DNA of 64,000 nt from positions 37,501 through 101,500 of the forward strand of contig JAMJFZ010001730.1 of NCBI GenBank assembly GCA_026225945.1, given 5' to 3'. The position numbers were made by a program, and so were the translations under genes. Source of the DNA: Cricetomys ansorgei (Eukaryota > Chordata > Mammalia > Rodentia > Nesomyidae). Below are positions 55,565 through 64,000 of this stretch, one piece after another (positions within the stretch are counted from its first letter, which is position 1; every line of letters starts with the position of its first letter). The notes under the pieces were generated by a model. That model searched no databases and was not told where the DNA came from. It was given only the letters and a program-made list of their open reading frames with translations.

Positions 55565-55750
55565 TGCAGTGTGCCTGGCAGCGTGCTAAGAGCTTTCCTA
55601 GACCCCTTGCTCTGACTCCACCCACATAACAGAGATTAAAATGAGGGCTAGGGAGATGCTGGCACTTTTTGCCCGAGGTTAGAACCCATGTTTGACTTTA
55701 TATAAGTCCAGGCCTCTGATCTCAAATTCAACACTCTGCTTGTTGATAGG
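55565..55750 (-). mobile_element. MIR SINE remnant, minus strand
   Basis: 'gtgcctggcagcgtgctaag' and 'gcccgaggttagaacccatg' are the reverse MIR order. Confidence 0.65.
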
Positions 55751-56245
55751 GCTGTATATCTGGCCTCAACTACCCAAGAGTAGTCACTGAGCATACCTCT
55801 ACTCAGTAAAATGAGAGGCCAACAAACTTACCCTGGCCAGTTCAAAGAGCCTGGCTAAATCCAGGGCATCCTGAAGCCATGGGATCTGGCTGGGATCACC
55901 CTCCTGCCTTCCATCCCTCAGAGATGACTGCATCCAGCTGGATGGGTGAGTCAGTGCCCTCATTCTCGTGGATCTGGGAGGGCAGGCCTCTCCCTGCTGT
56001 TGGTTTGGCTCCATCAGCTGGTGTGGGGGTGCCCTGGCAGCCAGACCGCCATCAACCAGGCCCTGGGGCTTGGCAGCCTTCCTACACTTCATCACAGAGT
56101 TTGTTCTTTTTCTTAACCCACCAGCCTCTCCTCTGGGATAAGAGAACCACTTCTAGATTCCTCTGGCCACTTCAACCATGTCCTGGACCAGCCTGTGGTG
56201 GCTTCTGGTATATGGTTCCCAGAGTCTCTGTCCTGGCCTTAGCAG

Positions 56246-56476
56246 AAGCCTGCCTTCCAGAACACACAGTCAGGAACAGAGCCTGCTTCCCAGACAACAC
56301 AGCCAGGCACAGAGCCTGCTTCTCAGAGAACACAGCCACATCCAGAGCCTGCTTCTCAGAGAACACAGCTACTTCCAGAGCCTGCTTCTCAGAGAACACA
56401 GCCACATCCGGAGCCTTCCTCCCAGAACACACAGCCAGACACAGAGCCTGATTCCCAGATCACATAGACAGGCTCA
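56246..56476 (+). repeat. 33-bp minisatellite, 7 copies
   Basis: Head-to-tail 33-bp units begin at 56246, 56279, 56312, 56345, 56378, 56411 and 56444. Units 3-5 are nearly identical ('gagcctgcttctcagagaac' start); outer units are diverged. Since 33 is a multiple of three, open frames stay in register: 11-residue repeats appear in two + frames and one - frame, inside frames of 190, 140 and 86 codons. No known protein is recognised. Confidence 0.93.
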
Positions 56477-56479
56477 AAG

Positions 56480-57730
56480 GCCGCCCTGCTGGTTCAGAGC
56501 CAGTCTGAAGCATATGAAGAGAAGGGATTGGGCCCAACTGACCAGCAGGGAGGGAAGTGGATATTGGCTGGACCTTCAGGTAGGATGTATGGGAGGGTGA
56601 TCTCCAATTGGACTGTGCGTGTAGGCACAAAGACCATCTATTGAGTGCCAAGGCAAACATCATACCACTAGAGTGTGCTAGGGTGGCCTTCACCTTGGAG
56701 GAAGGAAACAGCAGCAGCCTGTATTCCAGCAAGGTGGCAAACTTTCAGGTCCTGTTTCTCATCTACAAAATGGGATTAATGAAGCCAGGCTTGTTCTATG
56801 CCATCCCTGCAGCCATTTCCATAGGTCTGTGTGCTGGCATGCTGCCAACATGGGCATTTCTTTGCACCCCCTGTGTTGGCCAACAAGACCAGAACCATCT
56901 TCTGTTGGTCCCTTCCCATGTTCATCATCCTTGGATGAGGAAAAACCTAGAGGTATTTTGCACCAGGTGTGCCCTCCTATAGACCTGCCCCTCCACACAC
57001 TTGACTCTGGAAAGAGCCTGAGGTCCCAAATGGGAACTGGCTAACATCACGCTATGACTTCAGTAGTTTGCTCTGGGAATCACGTATGCACTAGCTGCTG
57101 AGGGGTGGCACTGGGACACGTAGTCTCTACCAAAAAAGGTATATGGGGAAAGAGAAAGAGATATGCAAATGACTTCTAGCTCAGACAGATGGCCAACAGG
57201 CTGAGTGCGATGCGTATTTCACCTGTGGAAGCTCATTTGAGGGAGTTATCAGTGCTATTCACTCTTGGGGCTCATAAGGATGAGCAGAAGTTTTCAGGAG
57301 AAGCAGAGGGCCTGGAGGCCCTAGGTTCTAGCAGGAAGAATATGCCAGGGCTGGCCTGGGCTGGCCTGGGACAGTGCCTCTAGGGGACTCAGGTGTTCTG
57401 AGCAGCCTAAAGGCACAGGTGTGCGAGGCCCCATGGAGCCTTGAGACATAACCACCAAGAGACATGCGGGTACCCTATGGCCCATACCTCTGCCTTCCAG
57501 GAACTAGTTAGATGAGATAAGACTCACCCCTAGCATATTTAAAGAGTACGTTTACCTGCAGATCTCCAACTGTGGCTGTGACATATGAAGTCTGACGTCA
57601 CTCTTCTCCTCAGGTGATGCTGGCAGCTCCTCCATGAATGAAAGATATGTACACAATTTCACATACCATATCCAGAAGACAAGGTCCCCTCCCCAGCACC
57701 CACACACGGCCCATCTCCATTGAAGATACT
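56480..57730. other. unique sequence, no gene seen
   Basis: About 1.25 kb with short frames only. A small GGCCTGGGCT duplication near 57352-57370. Confidence 0.35.
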
Positions 57731-57734
57731 CCTT

Positions 57735-57800
57735 AAAACTTTTTTTTTTTTAATTTATCTATTCATTTTGTAAGGAAGGTGCAGATGCCATGGAACACAA
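57735..57800 (-). mobile_element. truncated SINE tail, minus strand
   Basis: T-run and 'aatttatctattcattttg' resemble a reversed B3/B2 tail; little else is left. Confidence 0.4.
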
Positions 57801-57849
57801 ACTGAGGTCTGGGGTGACAGTGGAAATTTCTCCCGCGGGTTCCAGCATT

Positions 57850-58172
57850 TGAAACACTCAGTCCCCCGTTGGTGGAGCTGCTTGGAAAGGTTTAGGAGGT
57901 ACGGCCTTGTTGGAAGAGGTGTGTCACTGGGGGATGGGATTTGAGAGTTCATATCCTGCTCCCCTACTTTCAGTTCTTGCCCTTCTGCTTTGTGTTTGAG
58001 GTTAGGGGTGTGGTCTCTCAGCTTCCTGCTTTGACTACTTGCCTGCTACTTGTTGCTACACTTCCTCACCATGACAGACTCTTATCCCTCTGGAACCATA
58101 AGCCAAATAAACTCTTCTCTGTGTTGCTTTTGGTTATAATGTTTTATCACAGCAACAGAAAAGCAACTGATA
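57850..58172 (+). mobile_element. rodent LTR-like copy
   Basis: 'ttggtggagctgcttggaaa', 'ccataagccaaataaactct' and 'tatcacagcaacagaaaagc' with the family AATAAA region. Confidence 0.75.
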
Positions 58173-58194
58173 CAAGACCAAGGACAATATACCA

Positions 58195-58390
58195 AGCCAG
58201 TTCTCTCCTACCGTGTGGATCCTAGGGAACAAACTCAGCTCCACTGAGTGGCTCAAACCATCTGGGACTTCAGTTCCAGGGGACCTGATGCCTTCTTCTG
58301 TCCCCTGCTGGCATCAGGCACACACACAGTACACAAATATACATGCAGCCAGAACACCCATATGCATAAAATAAAAATAAAATTAAAAAA
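58195..58390 (+). mobile_element. B2/B3-type SINE
   Basis: The 3' part 'gggacctgatgccttcttct' and 'gcataaaataaaaataaa' is clear; the head is diverged. Confidence 0.75.
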
Positions 58391-58724
58391 GAGTGTGACT
58401 TTCCACTAGTGACCATTGAGTATTGGAGGATGAGCCTAGACTCCTGCATTGTGCCCAAGAATTCTCCACTGACATCTGCTGCCGTCACCTGCTAATACAT
58501 GTCCCCACCTAGCTGCAGCTCTTGGTTTCCTACCTCAAGATGGAAGGACTAGCCTGAACTCTTTGTACCCTCAGCCATTGCCCACCTCTGATCCATGATT
58601 CACCTCATTGGAAAGCTTCCCATACACCTTCCCTTACGCATAGTCCCGCTATGACTCATTACATACCCCATCTCTGAAGATTCCAAAGCACACATTCACC
58701 TCCACCACACACAGGCACCATTCT

Positions 58725-58812
58725 GCTGCAGTCTTTTCTGGCTTTCATGAGCACCAGGCATGTGCATGTTGCCAATGCTTATATGCAGACAAAGCATTCA
58801 TATATAAAATAA
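58725..58812 (+). mobile_element. B2 3' fragment
   Basis: 'tcatgagcaccaggcatgtg' and 'tcatatataaaataaa' are a B2/B3 tail. Confidence 0.6.
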
Positions 58813-58824
58813 ACTAACCTATGA

Positions 58825-60240
58825 AATAAGAACACTTAGGAAGAAATTTAACCAAAGAGGTACAAGATCTATGCATTGAAAAACTAATACATTGGTGAAT
58901 AAAACCAAAGAAGATCCAAGTAAAAGGAGATCCCATGTTCATAGATTGGAAGAATTAATATTCTTAAAATATCCAAACTACCCAAAGCCATCTACAGTTA
59001 ATGATATATCTCTCAAAATTCCAATGAAAAATATTTTAAATCCTATCATATAGAATCACAAAGACTCCAGTCAAAGCAATCTTGATTACGAAGAGGAAAG
59101 CTGCTGTAGGCATCATAGCACCTCAGCTCAAAATACACCACAGAGCTTCAGCAATCAAGACAGCATGGTGCTGTCACAGAAACAGTCACAGAGACCAGTG
59201 TAACAGAGTGCCCAAAAACAAATCCAGGCTTTAAAAAAAGACCAATTATTTTTCAGGAAAGGTGCCCAAAAAAATAACGAGAAAGGGCAGTCTCTTCAAT
59301 AATGGTAGCCACACAGAGAAGTGGAACGTAGGTGTTGATCTCACAACACACACAAACATTCCAGGTTGATTATAGAGATGTGCATCTAAGGCATGAAGCT
59401 GTAAAACCATTAGGAAACTGTAGGGGGAAACCCCCTCCCCAAACACTGGTCCTTACAATGAACTTTAGGACATGAAAGGAAGACACGGGCAACAATAGCA
59501 AACATGGAACTGCCTCAAATTCAAAGGCTCTACACAGTAGAGAAGGCAACCAATGGAGTAGAGGCAGAGCCCACAGACTGGAAGCAAATATTTGCAGACT
59601 GTACACATAAAAAGGAGTTAATATACAAAATGCATAAAGAATGCAAGTAATTCAATTGTAAGAAAATGCATAACCAATTAAAATAGTCAAAGGATCTGAA
59701 TGAACACTGCTCAAGAGGAGCAGACAAATATCCAGTAAGTGTATTAAAAACAAACAAACAAAAAAAAAAAACCCAACAACGACTCATGCCAGCAAGGCAT
59801 TGGATAAAGGCACTTGTGGCCAAGCCTGATGGTGCTTGATCTGGGACAGAAAGAGCTGACTCCCATAAGTTGTCTTCCTATCTCCACGCACGCAAATAAA
59901 TAAGTGTAATTAAAAATACTCAACATCACTAAAAACAGGAGGAAAGATCTTCCCACACCTGTTAGGCTGTTAACAAAAAGATCAAAGATAACAAGTGCTG
60001 GCTGAAACATAAAGACGAGGAATCCTTACATGATGTCAGCATGAACGTGGGTTAATGCAGCTATTAAAGAAGAGAGGGTGGAAACATCTCAGGAAGTTAA
60101 AACAGTGCTGTGATCTGACGCAGTAAGTCCACCTGCAGATGGGTGATGGGAGAAAACAGAATCTGTGTGTGAAATAGACCTCTGCACAGTTTATTGCAAC
60201 AGCAGCCAGGATAAGGAATCAACCTAAGCATCCACCAACA
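58825..60240 (+). mobile_element. decayed L1 ORF2 3' region, plus strand
   Basis: L1 ORF2 landmarks in order: 'gatcccatgttcatagattg', 'tcaaaattccaatga', 'cagtctcttcaataatggt', 'tggaagcaaatatttgcag' and 'aagcatccaccaacagac'. Many frameshifts and deletions; no usable ORF. A SINE interrupts it at about 59745-59920. Confidence 0.85.
59745..59920 (+). mobile_element. B2/B3-like SINE inserted in L1
   Basis: 'gcaaggcattggataaaggc', 'aagagctgactcccataagt' and an A/T-rich end, located between adjacent L1 segments. Confidence 0.6.
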
Positions 60241-60274
60241 GACCAGCAGGCCAAGAAATCTTGTATAAAGCACA

Positions 60275-60460
60275 GTGGGCAGGCTGGGCAGTGAACTCAG
60301 CCCTTAAGTGCTTGCCCTGAGCCCACATGAAAAGAACAAAGTGTGATGGTGTGGGCTTGTCATTCCAGTGCTGCGGAGGCAGGAACAAGCAGATCCCGGG
60401 GCTCACAGGCACCCTGGCCTAGTCTGCTTGGCAAGTTCTAAGACAGTGAGAGACCCTGCA
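60275..60460 (+). mobile_element. B4/RSINE1-type SINE
   Basis: 'cagtgaactcagcccttaag', 'cattccagtgctgcggagg' and 'gacagtgagagaccctgcac'. Confidence 0.75.
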
Positions 60461-60547
60461 CACTCAACACACATGTGCACCTGCACACGTGTACAGAGAG
60501 AGAGAGAGAATAAACCCAACCCTTCCTCCTGATTGCCAGGGGGCAAT

Positions 60548-60807
60548 CACACACACACACATATACATATGCACACAAACACACACACACACATACACAT
60601 ACACACACACAACCATACACACATACACACACATACACACATACACACACATACACACATACACACACATACACACACACAACCATACACACATACACAC
60701 ACATACACACACACAACCATACACACACACACACATACACACACACACATACACACACACACATACACACATACACACACACACATACACACACACACAT
60801 ACACACA

Positions 60808-60848
<41 letters not shown>
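60548..60848. repeat. (CA)n array with CATA/CCAT interruptions
   Basis: About 300 bp of CA with recurrent 'acacatacacac' and 'acaaccatacacac' words, so multi-unit duplications occurred. All long frames here are low-complexity. Confidence 0.97.
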
Positions 60849-60850
<2 letters not shown>

Positions 60851-60889
60851 AAAGAACAAATAATTTGGTGCCACCTTTTGAGACTTGAG

Positions 60890-61335
60890 AATTAACTTCT
60901 AATTCTTGGTGTGGTGTACAAGGCTTCCCTGACCATGGCCAGTGCCTTCTGCCCAAACCATCTCTTCCTGCCACATGCCTACACCCATTCTTAGCCCCGA
61001 CTGGGCAAAACACATGGCATTCCCAACTGCCCCTAGACTGAGAGGACTAAGATGTGTTCAGACCAGCTCCCTGCCCTTTAACCTCATGGTCTGCTGGTGG
61101 ACTTGTTTTTAAATTCCATTCCCTCCACAGGAATGTTCTCCAAGGGCCAAGCCGCCTTTTTCCACCTCTGGACTTTTGGAAGCCCTCGAACACAAGGGAT
61201 TCACTGTAGAAGACTTCCACAGCAGCTCTTTGCACAAACAAGCACAGTGTTTTTAGTCATAGGCACTTCTAGGGTCTGAAATTAAAGACAGGGCAAAAGG
61301 GAAGTATGGTCTCCCTGAGAAGCAATGCAAGGGCT
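60890..61335. other. unique sequence, no gene seen
   Basis: No repeat or exon recognised. Confidence 0.35.
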
Positions 61336-61349
61336 GGTGGAACACATAC

Positions 61350-61470
61350 AGTCACACACACACACTCACACTCACACTCACACACACACATACACATATT
61401 CACACACATTCACACACACATACATATACTCACAGGCACACATACACAACACACATACACACACAAAAAA
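61350..61470. repeat. interrupted (CA)n
   Basis: CA/CTCA/CATA mixture ending in an A-run. Confidence 0.9.
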
Positions 61471-61474
61471 CAAA

Positions 61475-62040
61475 TAGTTTAGCCATGACACTTAACCTGC
61501 ACTGATACACGAAGTCCCCAACAATTCAGAGACAGAGAATAATAAAAGCCGCTGAGATGTGCTGGCAACCCAGACAAGCCTAGGCCAGCTGTCCCCTCTT
61601 CCCTGCCTAGGCCTTTCTTAAATGGCAGGGGTCACACACAGATGCAGCCCAAGGGGCCTAGAATTCCTGACTGTCGTAATTAGATTTTCAGTTTTCTAGA
61701 ACAGCCCTTCTGTGCTATGTCTGCATCTGTTGGATCTGATAAGAGACTGCTTAGAAGTTCAAAAGGGACCAAACTTTGTAAGTCATTTCAGAGAACCCCT
61801 ATGTATGTTAGGGGGGCAATATCAGTGGGTAATGATGGAGCCCTGTAGTCAGCTACCTTGAGGGGCACCCCAGAGCTCATCTGTGGGCTGTGGACTAGCT
61901 GCTTAATTTCCTCCCCATCCTTGCTTGCCTTGTCTACAGGAAGGGGATTCTCATAGTCCTGACTTCCCCAGGCAGGAACAAGTGACAGAATGTGAGTGAA
62001 AATATGGCACAGGTACTATGTGTTTTCTTTAAGATGGCTT
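61475..62040. other. unique sequence, no gene seen
   Basis: Includes an AT-rich 'cgtaattagattttcagttt' near 61676, weakly enhancer-like. Confidence 0.3.
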
Positions 62041-62045
62041 GTGAT

Positions 62046-62202
62046 GGGGCCAGTGAGATGGCTCAGCAGGTAAAGAAGCTTGCTGCTAAGCCTGATGACC
62101 TGAGTTCAATCCCTGGGACCCACACAGTAGAAGGAGAAAACCAACTCCTACAAGTTTATTCTCTGCTCTCCCACATAGACACAACACACACAAATAAATT
62201 AA
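62046..62202 (+). mobile_element. B3-type SINE
   Basis: 'ggccagtgagatggctcagc', 'cctgatgacctgagttcaat' and 'ccctgggacccacac', then an A-rich end and AGAT array. Confidence 0.92.
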
Positions 62203-62227
62203 TAGATAGATAGGTAGATAGATAGAT

Positions 62228-62263
<36 letters not shown>
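62203..62263. repeat. (AGAT)n microsatellite
   Basis: About 14 AGAT units with two interruptions at a SINE tail. Confidence 0.95.
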
Positions 62264-62264
<1 letters not shown>

Positions 62265-62404
62265 GTAATACTTCTCTTTTAAAAGATTGGCTAGGATGAT
62301 AGTTGCTAAAAAAGACAGCCATGAGTTTGAAAATACTTCCATCAGAATAAGACCTTCTGAGCTATGCAGGCAAGTACAGCTATAGCCGGGGAAGGAGATG
62401 GGAG

Positions 62405-62915
62405 CCTCCTCTGTTGGAGGACCAAAGACACCACATTCTACCCTTAGAGCCTGTAAATGTGGCCTCATCTGGAGAAAGGATTGTTACAGATATAATTAAG
62501 ACAAGGGCCTTAAGGTAGGGATGACACCAGGATTATCAGGGTGAATTGTGAAGCTAGTGTCCACAAGTGTCCGGGCAGAGGAGACTGGATAAGCAGACAC
62601 TAGCAAGAGGAGCCCATGTGAAGAGAGGTGGAGAGAGATCTGAAGGTGTGTTGGTGTTGAAGATGGGAGCGATGCAGCCACACACCAAGGGTTGCCTGCA
62701 GCCACCAGGATTGGAAGAGGCAAGAGATGGACTGTCCCTTGGAGCTCCTGACAGGACCTTAGCTTTGTGAAAACACTTTGCTCTCGGCCCACTGACATTG
62801 ATTTTGGCCTTACACCCAGCCTCTAAAACTTTGAGAAGATGGATTTCTTTCTGTGACCTGAAGCTATCACTTTCACAGTGGCTTGTTACAATGACCCAGA
62901 AAGACCAAGATGGGG
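62405..62915 (+). mobile_element. MLT1-type mammalian MaLR LTR
   Basis: 'gtaaatgtggcctcatctgg', 'cagatataattaagacaagg', 'gccaccaggattggaagagg', 'tgattttggccttacaccc' and 'gtggcttgttacaatgac' follow the MLT1/MST LTR order. It predates the rodent-specific LTRs. Confidence 0.82.
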
Positions 62916-63179
62916 GAAGCTCCCAGTTGCCATGGTGACATACAGTTGCCCCAGGGTGGTCATCACTGCCCCCGGGATGGATGCTCTCCCATCACCTGGG
63001 TCCCTTGCTAGGTTCTGTGAGAGAGAGTTAGGGAGGTAGGTGACAGTTCATGAAAGAGCTGTCCTAGTGTAAGAAGAAATTGGATCAGGCTAGACAATAG
63101 CAACGCTGGCCTGATGAGTCATTAGCCCACCCAGGCGGGAGTTGTCCGTTGAGGGAGTTGGGACTTTCTCTATCCTGCA

Positions 63180-63226
63180 ATGGTCTGAATGTGGTTTGTG
63201 GTTTGACTTTTTGAAAGTCATGGTGT

Positions 63227-63258
<32 letters not shown>

Positions 63259-63510
63259 AATGAGAACAGAGGACAGCTTGAGTGTCATCCCGTAGGTGCT
63301 ATCTAACTTACTCTGAGATACAGTCTCTCAGCTGACCTGAAATTTGCCAAGCCGGCTAGTCAGTGAGCCCCATGGATCTCCCTGTCCTCCTCCGCCCCCC
63401 CAGCTCTGGGATTACAAGTATGTGTCACCACACCCTGCATTTTCTACTTGGCTTCTGGGGAATCAAACTCATGCCCTCAGGCCTGTAGGACAAGCCATCT
63501 GCACAAGCCC
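63180..63510 (-). mobile_element. B4-like SINE, minus strand, with GT tail
   Basis: (GT)n at about 63224-63258, then 'gatacagtctctcagctgac', 'cagctctgggattacaagta' and 'ggggaatcaaactcatgccc'. Confidence 0.85.
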
Positions 63511-63624
63511 TCATGACGAAATGCAGTTGTTGTTGTGGAGGTATCAGAAGGTGGGCCCTTAAGGGATAAATAAGTGATTGAAAAGAGATGAATGCCTTTC
63601 TGGTTTGTTACAGCCCTGTTTAAA

Positions 63625-63768
63625 TCCGAGCCAGGTATGATGGCACAACATTTATTCCCAGCACTCGGGAAGCAGAGGCAGGTGAATCTCTGTGAGTTCA
63701 AGGCTAGCCTGGTCCACATAGTGAGTCTAGGACAAGCAGACTATGTAAAGAGACCCTGTCTCAAAATT
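63625..63768 (+). mobile_element. B1 SINE
   Basis: 'gagccaggtatgatggcaca', 'agaggcaggtgaatctctgt' and 'agagaccctgtctcaaaa'. Confidence 0.95.
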
Positions 63769-63916
63769 TTTTATTACAATGTAAGATTTAAATAATTTTC
63801 ATTATACTATAAAATCATTTTTTGTGTCTTTTACAGAGAAGATTGTGAGACAGGAACTTCATTTTTTTACATACGTCAGTTGTTATCTCTCTCCCCTACT
63901 TTAACACAAATTAAAA

Positions 63917-64000
63917 GCTGGGGATGTGGCTCAGTTGGTAGAGTGCTTGCCTACTGTGCATGAATCTCTGGGATCAAGTCCCAGCGCCACATAAACAAGG
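63917..64000 (+). mobile_element. ID-type SINE, reaches window end
   Basis: 'gctggggatgtggctcagtt', 'ggtagagtgcttgcctac' and 'cccagcgccacataaac'. It is the older ID/ID-B1 type; a B1 half may follow outside the window. Confidence 0.9.

Noticed and set aside
55879..56451. 190-codon plus-strand frame as a novel repeat protein
   Set aside because: Over a third is the 33-bp minisatellite, which keeps any frame open. The upstream part shows no domain. Kept as a finding, not as a CDS.
56246..56476. CRISPR array
   Set aside because: Direct 33-bp units abut with no spacers, in a eukaryotic SINE-rich context.
58825..60240. Functional L1 ORF2
   Set aside because: Landmarks are present but many frameshifts, deletions and a SINE insertion leave no long frame.
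60438..61013. 191-codon minus-strand frame
   Set aside because: Mostly the TG side of the CA array with short unrelated flanks.

Overview
The window looks like non-coding nuclear DNA from a muroid rodent, most likely mouse-like. The evidence is the repeat spectrum: B1, B2/B3, B4/RSINE1-type and ID-B1 SINEs, rodent TG...CA LTR copies, an Lx-like L1 3' end, and older mammalian MIR, L2, L1M and MLT1-type remnants, with many CA, CCAT, AGAT and GGAA microsatellites. The ID copies are of the older type rather than the abundant rat type, so mouse is somewhat favoured over rat, but species cannot be settled from this sequence.

I found no convincing protein-coding gene, rRNA, tRNA, CRISPR array, operon or bacterial/viral gene cluster. 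Long open frames fall in stop-free simple repeats (for example CCAT at 24.2-25.0 kb and CA at 8.7-9.2 and 60.5-60.9 kb) or are short ATG frames without domain or codon support. The window is therefore best read as an intron of a very long gene or an intergenic desert.

Layout. At 0.4-1.05 kb there are SINEs, followed by a conserved-looking non-coding block (1.38-1.80 kb). At 2.1-8.3 kb lie LTR, B4, B1, B3 and L1 remnants, including an unusually CpG-dense stretch at 6.39-7.43 kb. At 8.4-9.2 kb a SINE runs into a long patterned CA array. From 9.2 to 24 kb there is mostly unique or old-repeat sequence with scattered SINEs, an LTR (11.7-12.2), an L1 3' end (17.9-18.4) and an LTR inserted in a B4 with an exact 5-bp duplication (21.26-21.67). 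An 800-bp CCAT array occupies 24.2-25.0 kb. From 25.5 to 35 kb there are several conserved-looking blocks (25.6, 31.25, 33.2, 34.6 kb), nested LTR copies (27.9-28.5), and an old GAT-rich tract broken up by SINEs (29.2-30.9). The 34.6 kb block holds a back-to-back splice acceptor/donor that resembles a recursive splice site. From 35 to 49 kb it is mainly SINE, MIR and LTR debris with G-quadruplex and GGAA repeats. From 49.8 to 51.3 kb there are three more conserved-looking blocks. From 53.7 to 56.5 kb there is a diverged local duplication and a 33-bp minisatellite. From 58.8 to 60.2 kb is a decayed L1 ORF2, then CA arrays, an MLT1-like LTR at 62.4-62.9 kb and SINEs to the end.

The functional suggestion, which is inference, is that the conserved-looking blocks are enhancers of a developmental regulator. 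If the region is transcribed, the two splice-like signals at 31.35 and 34.78 kb point to + strand transcription. Conservation could not be measured here; 'conserved-looking' means repeat-free, CpG-retaining, homeodomain-motif-rich sequence that I judge by eye.
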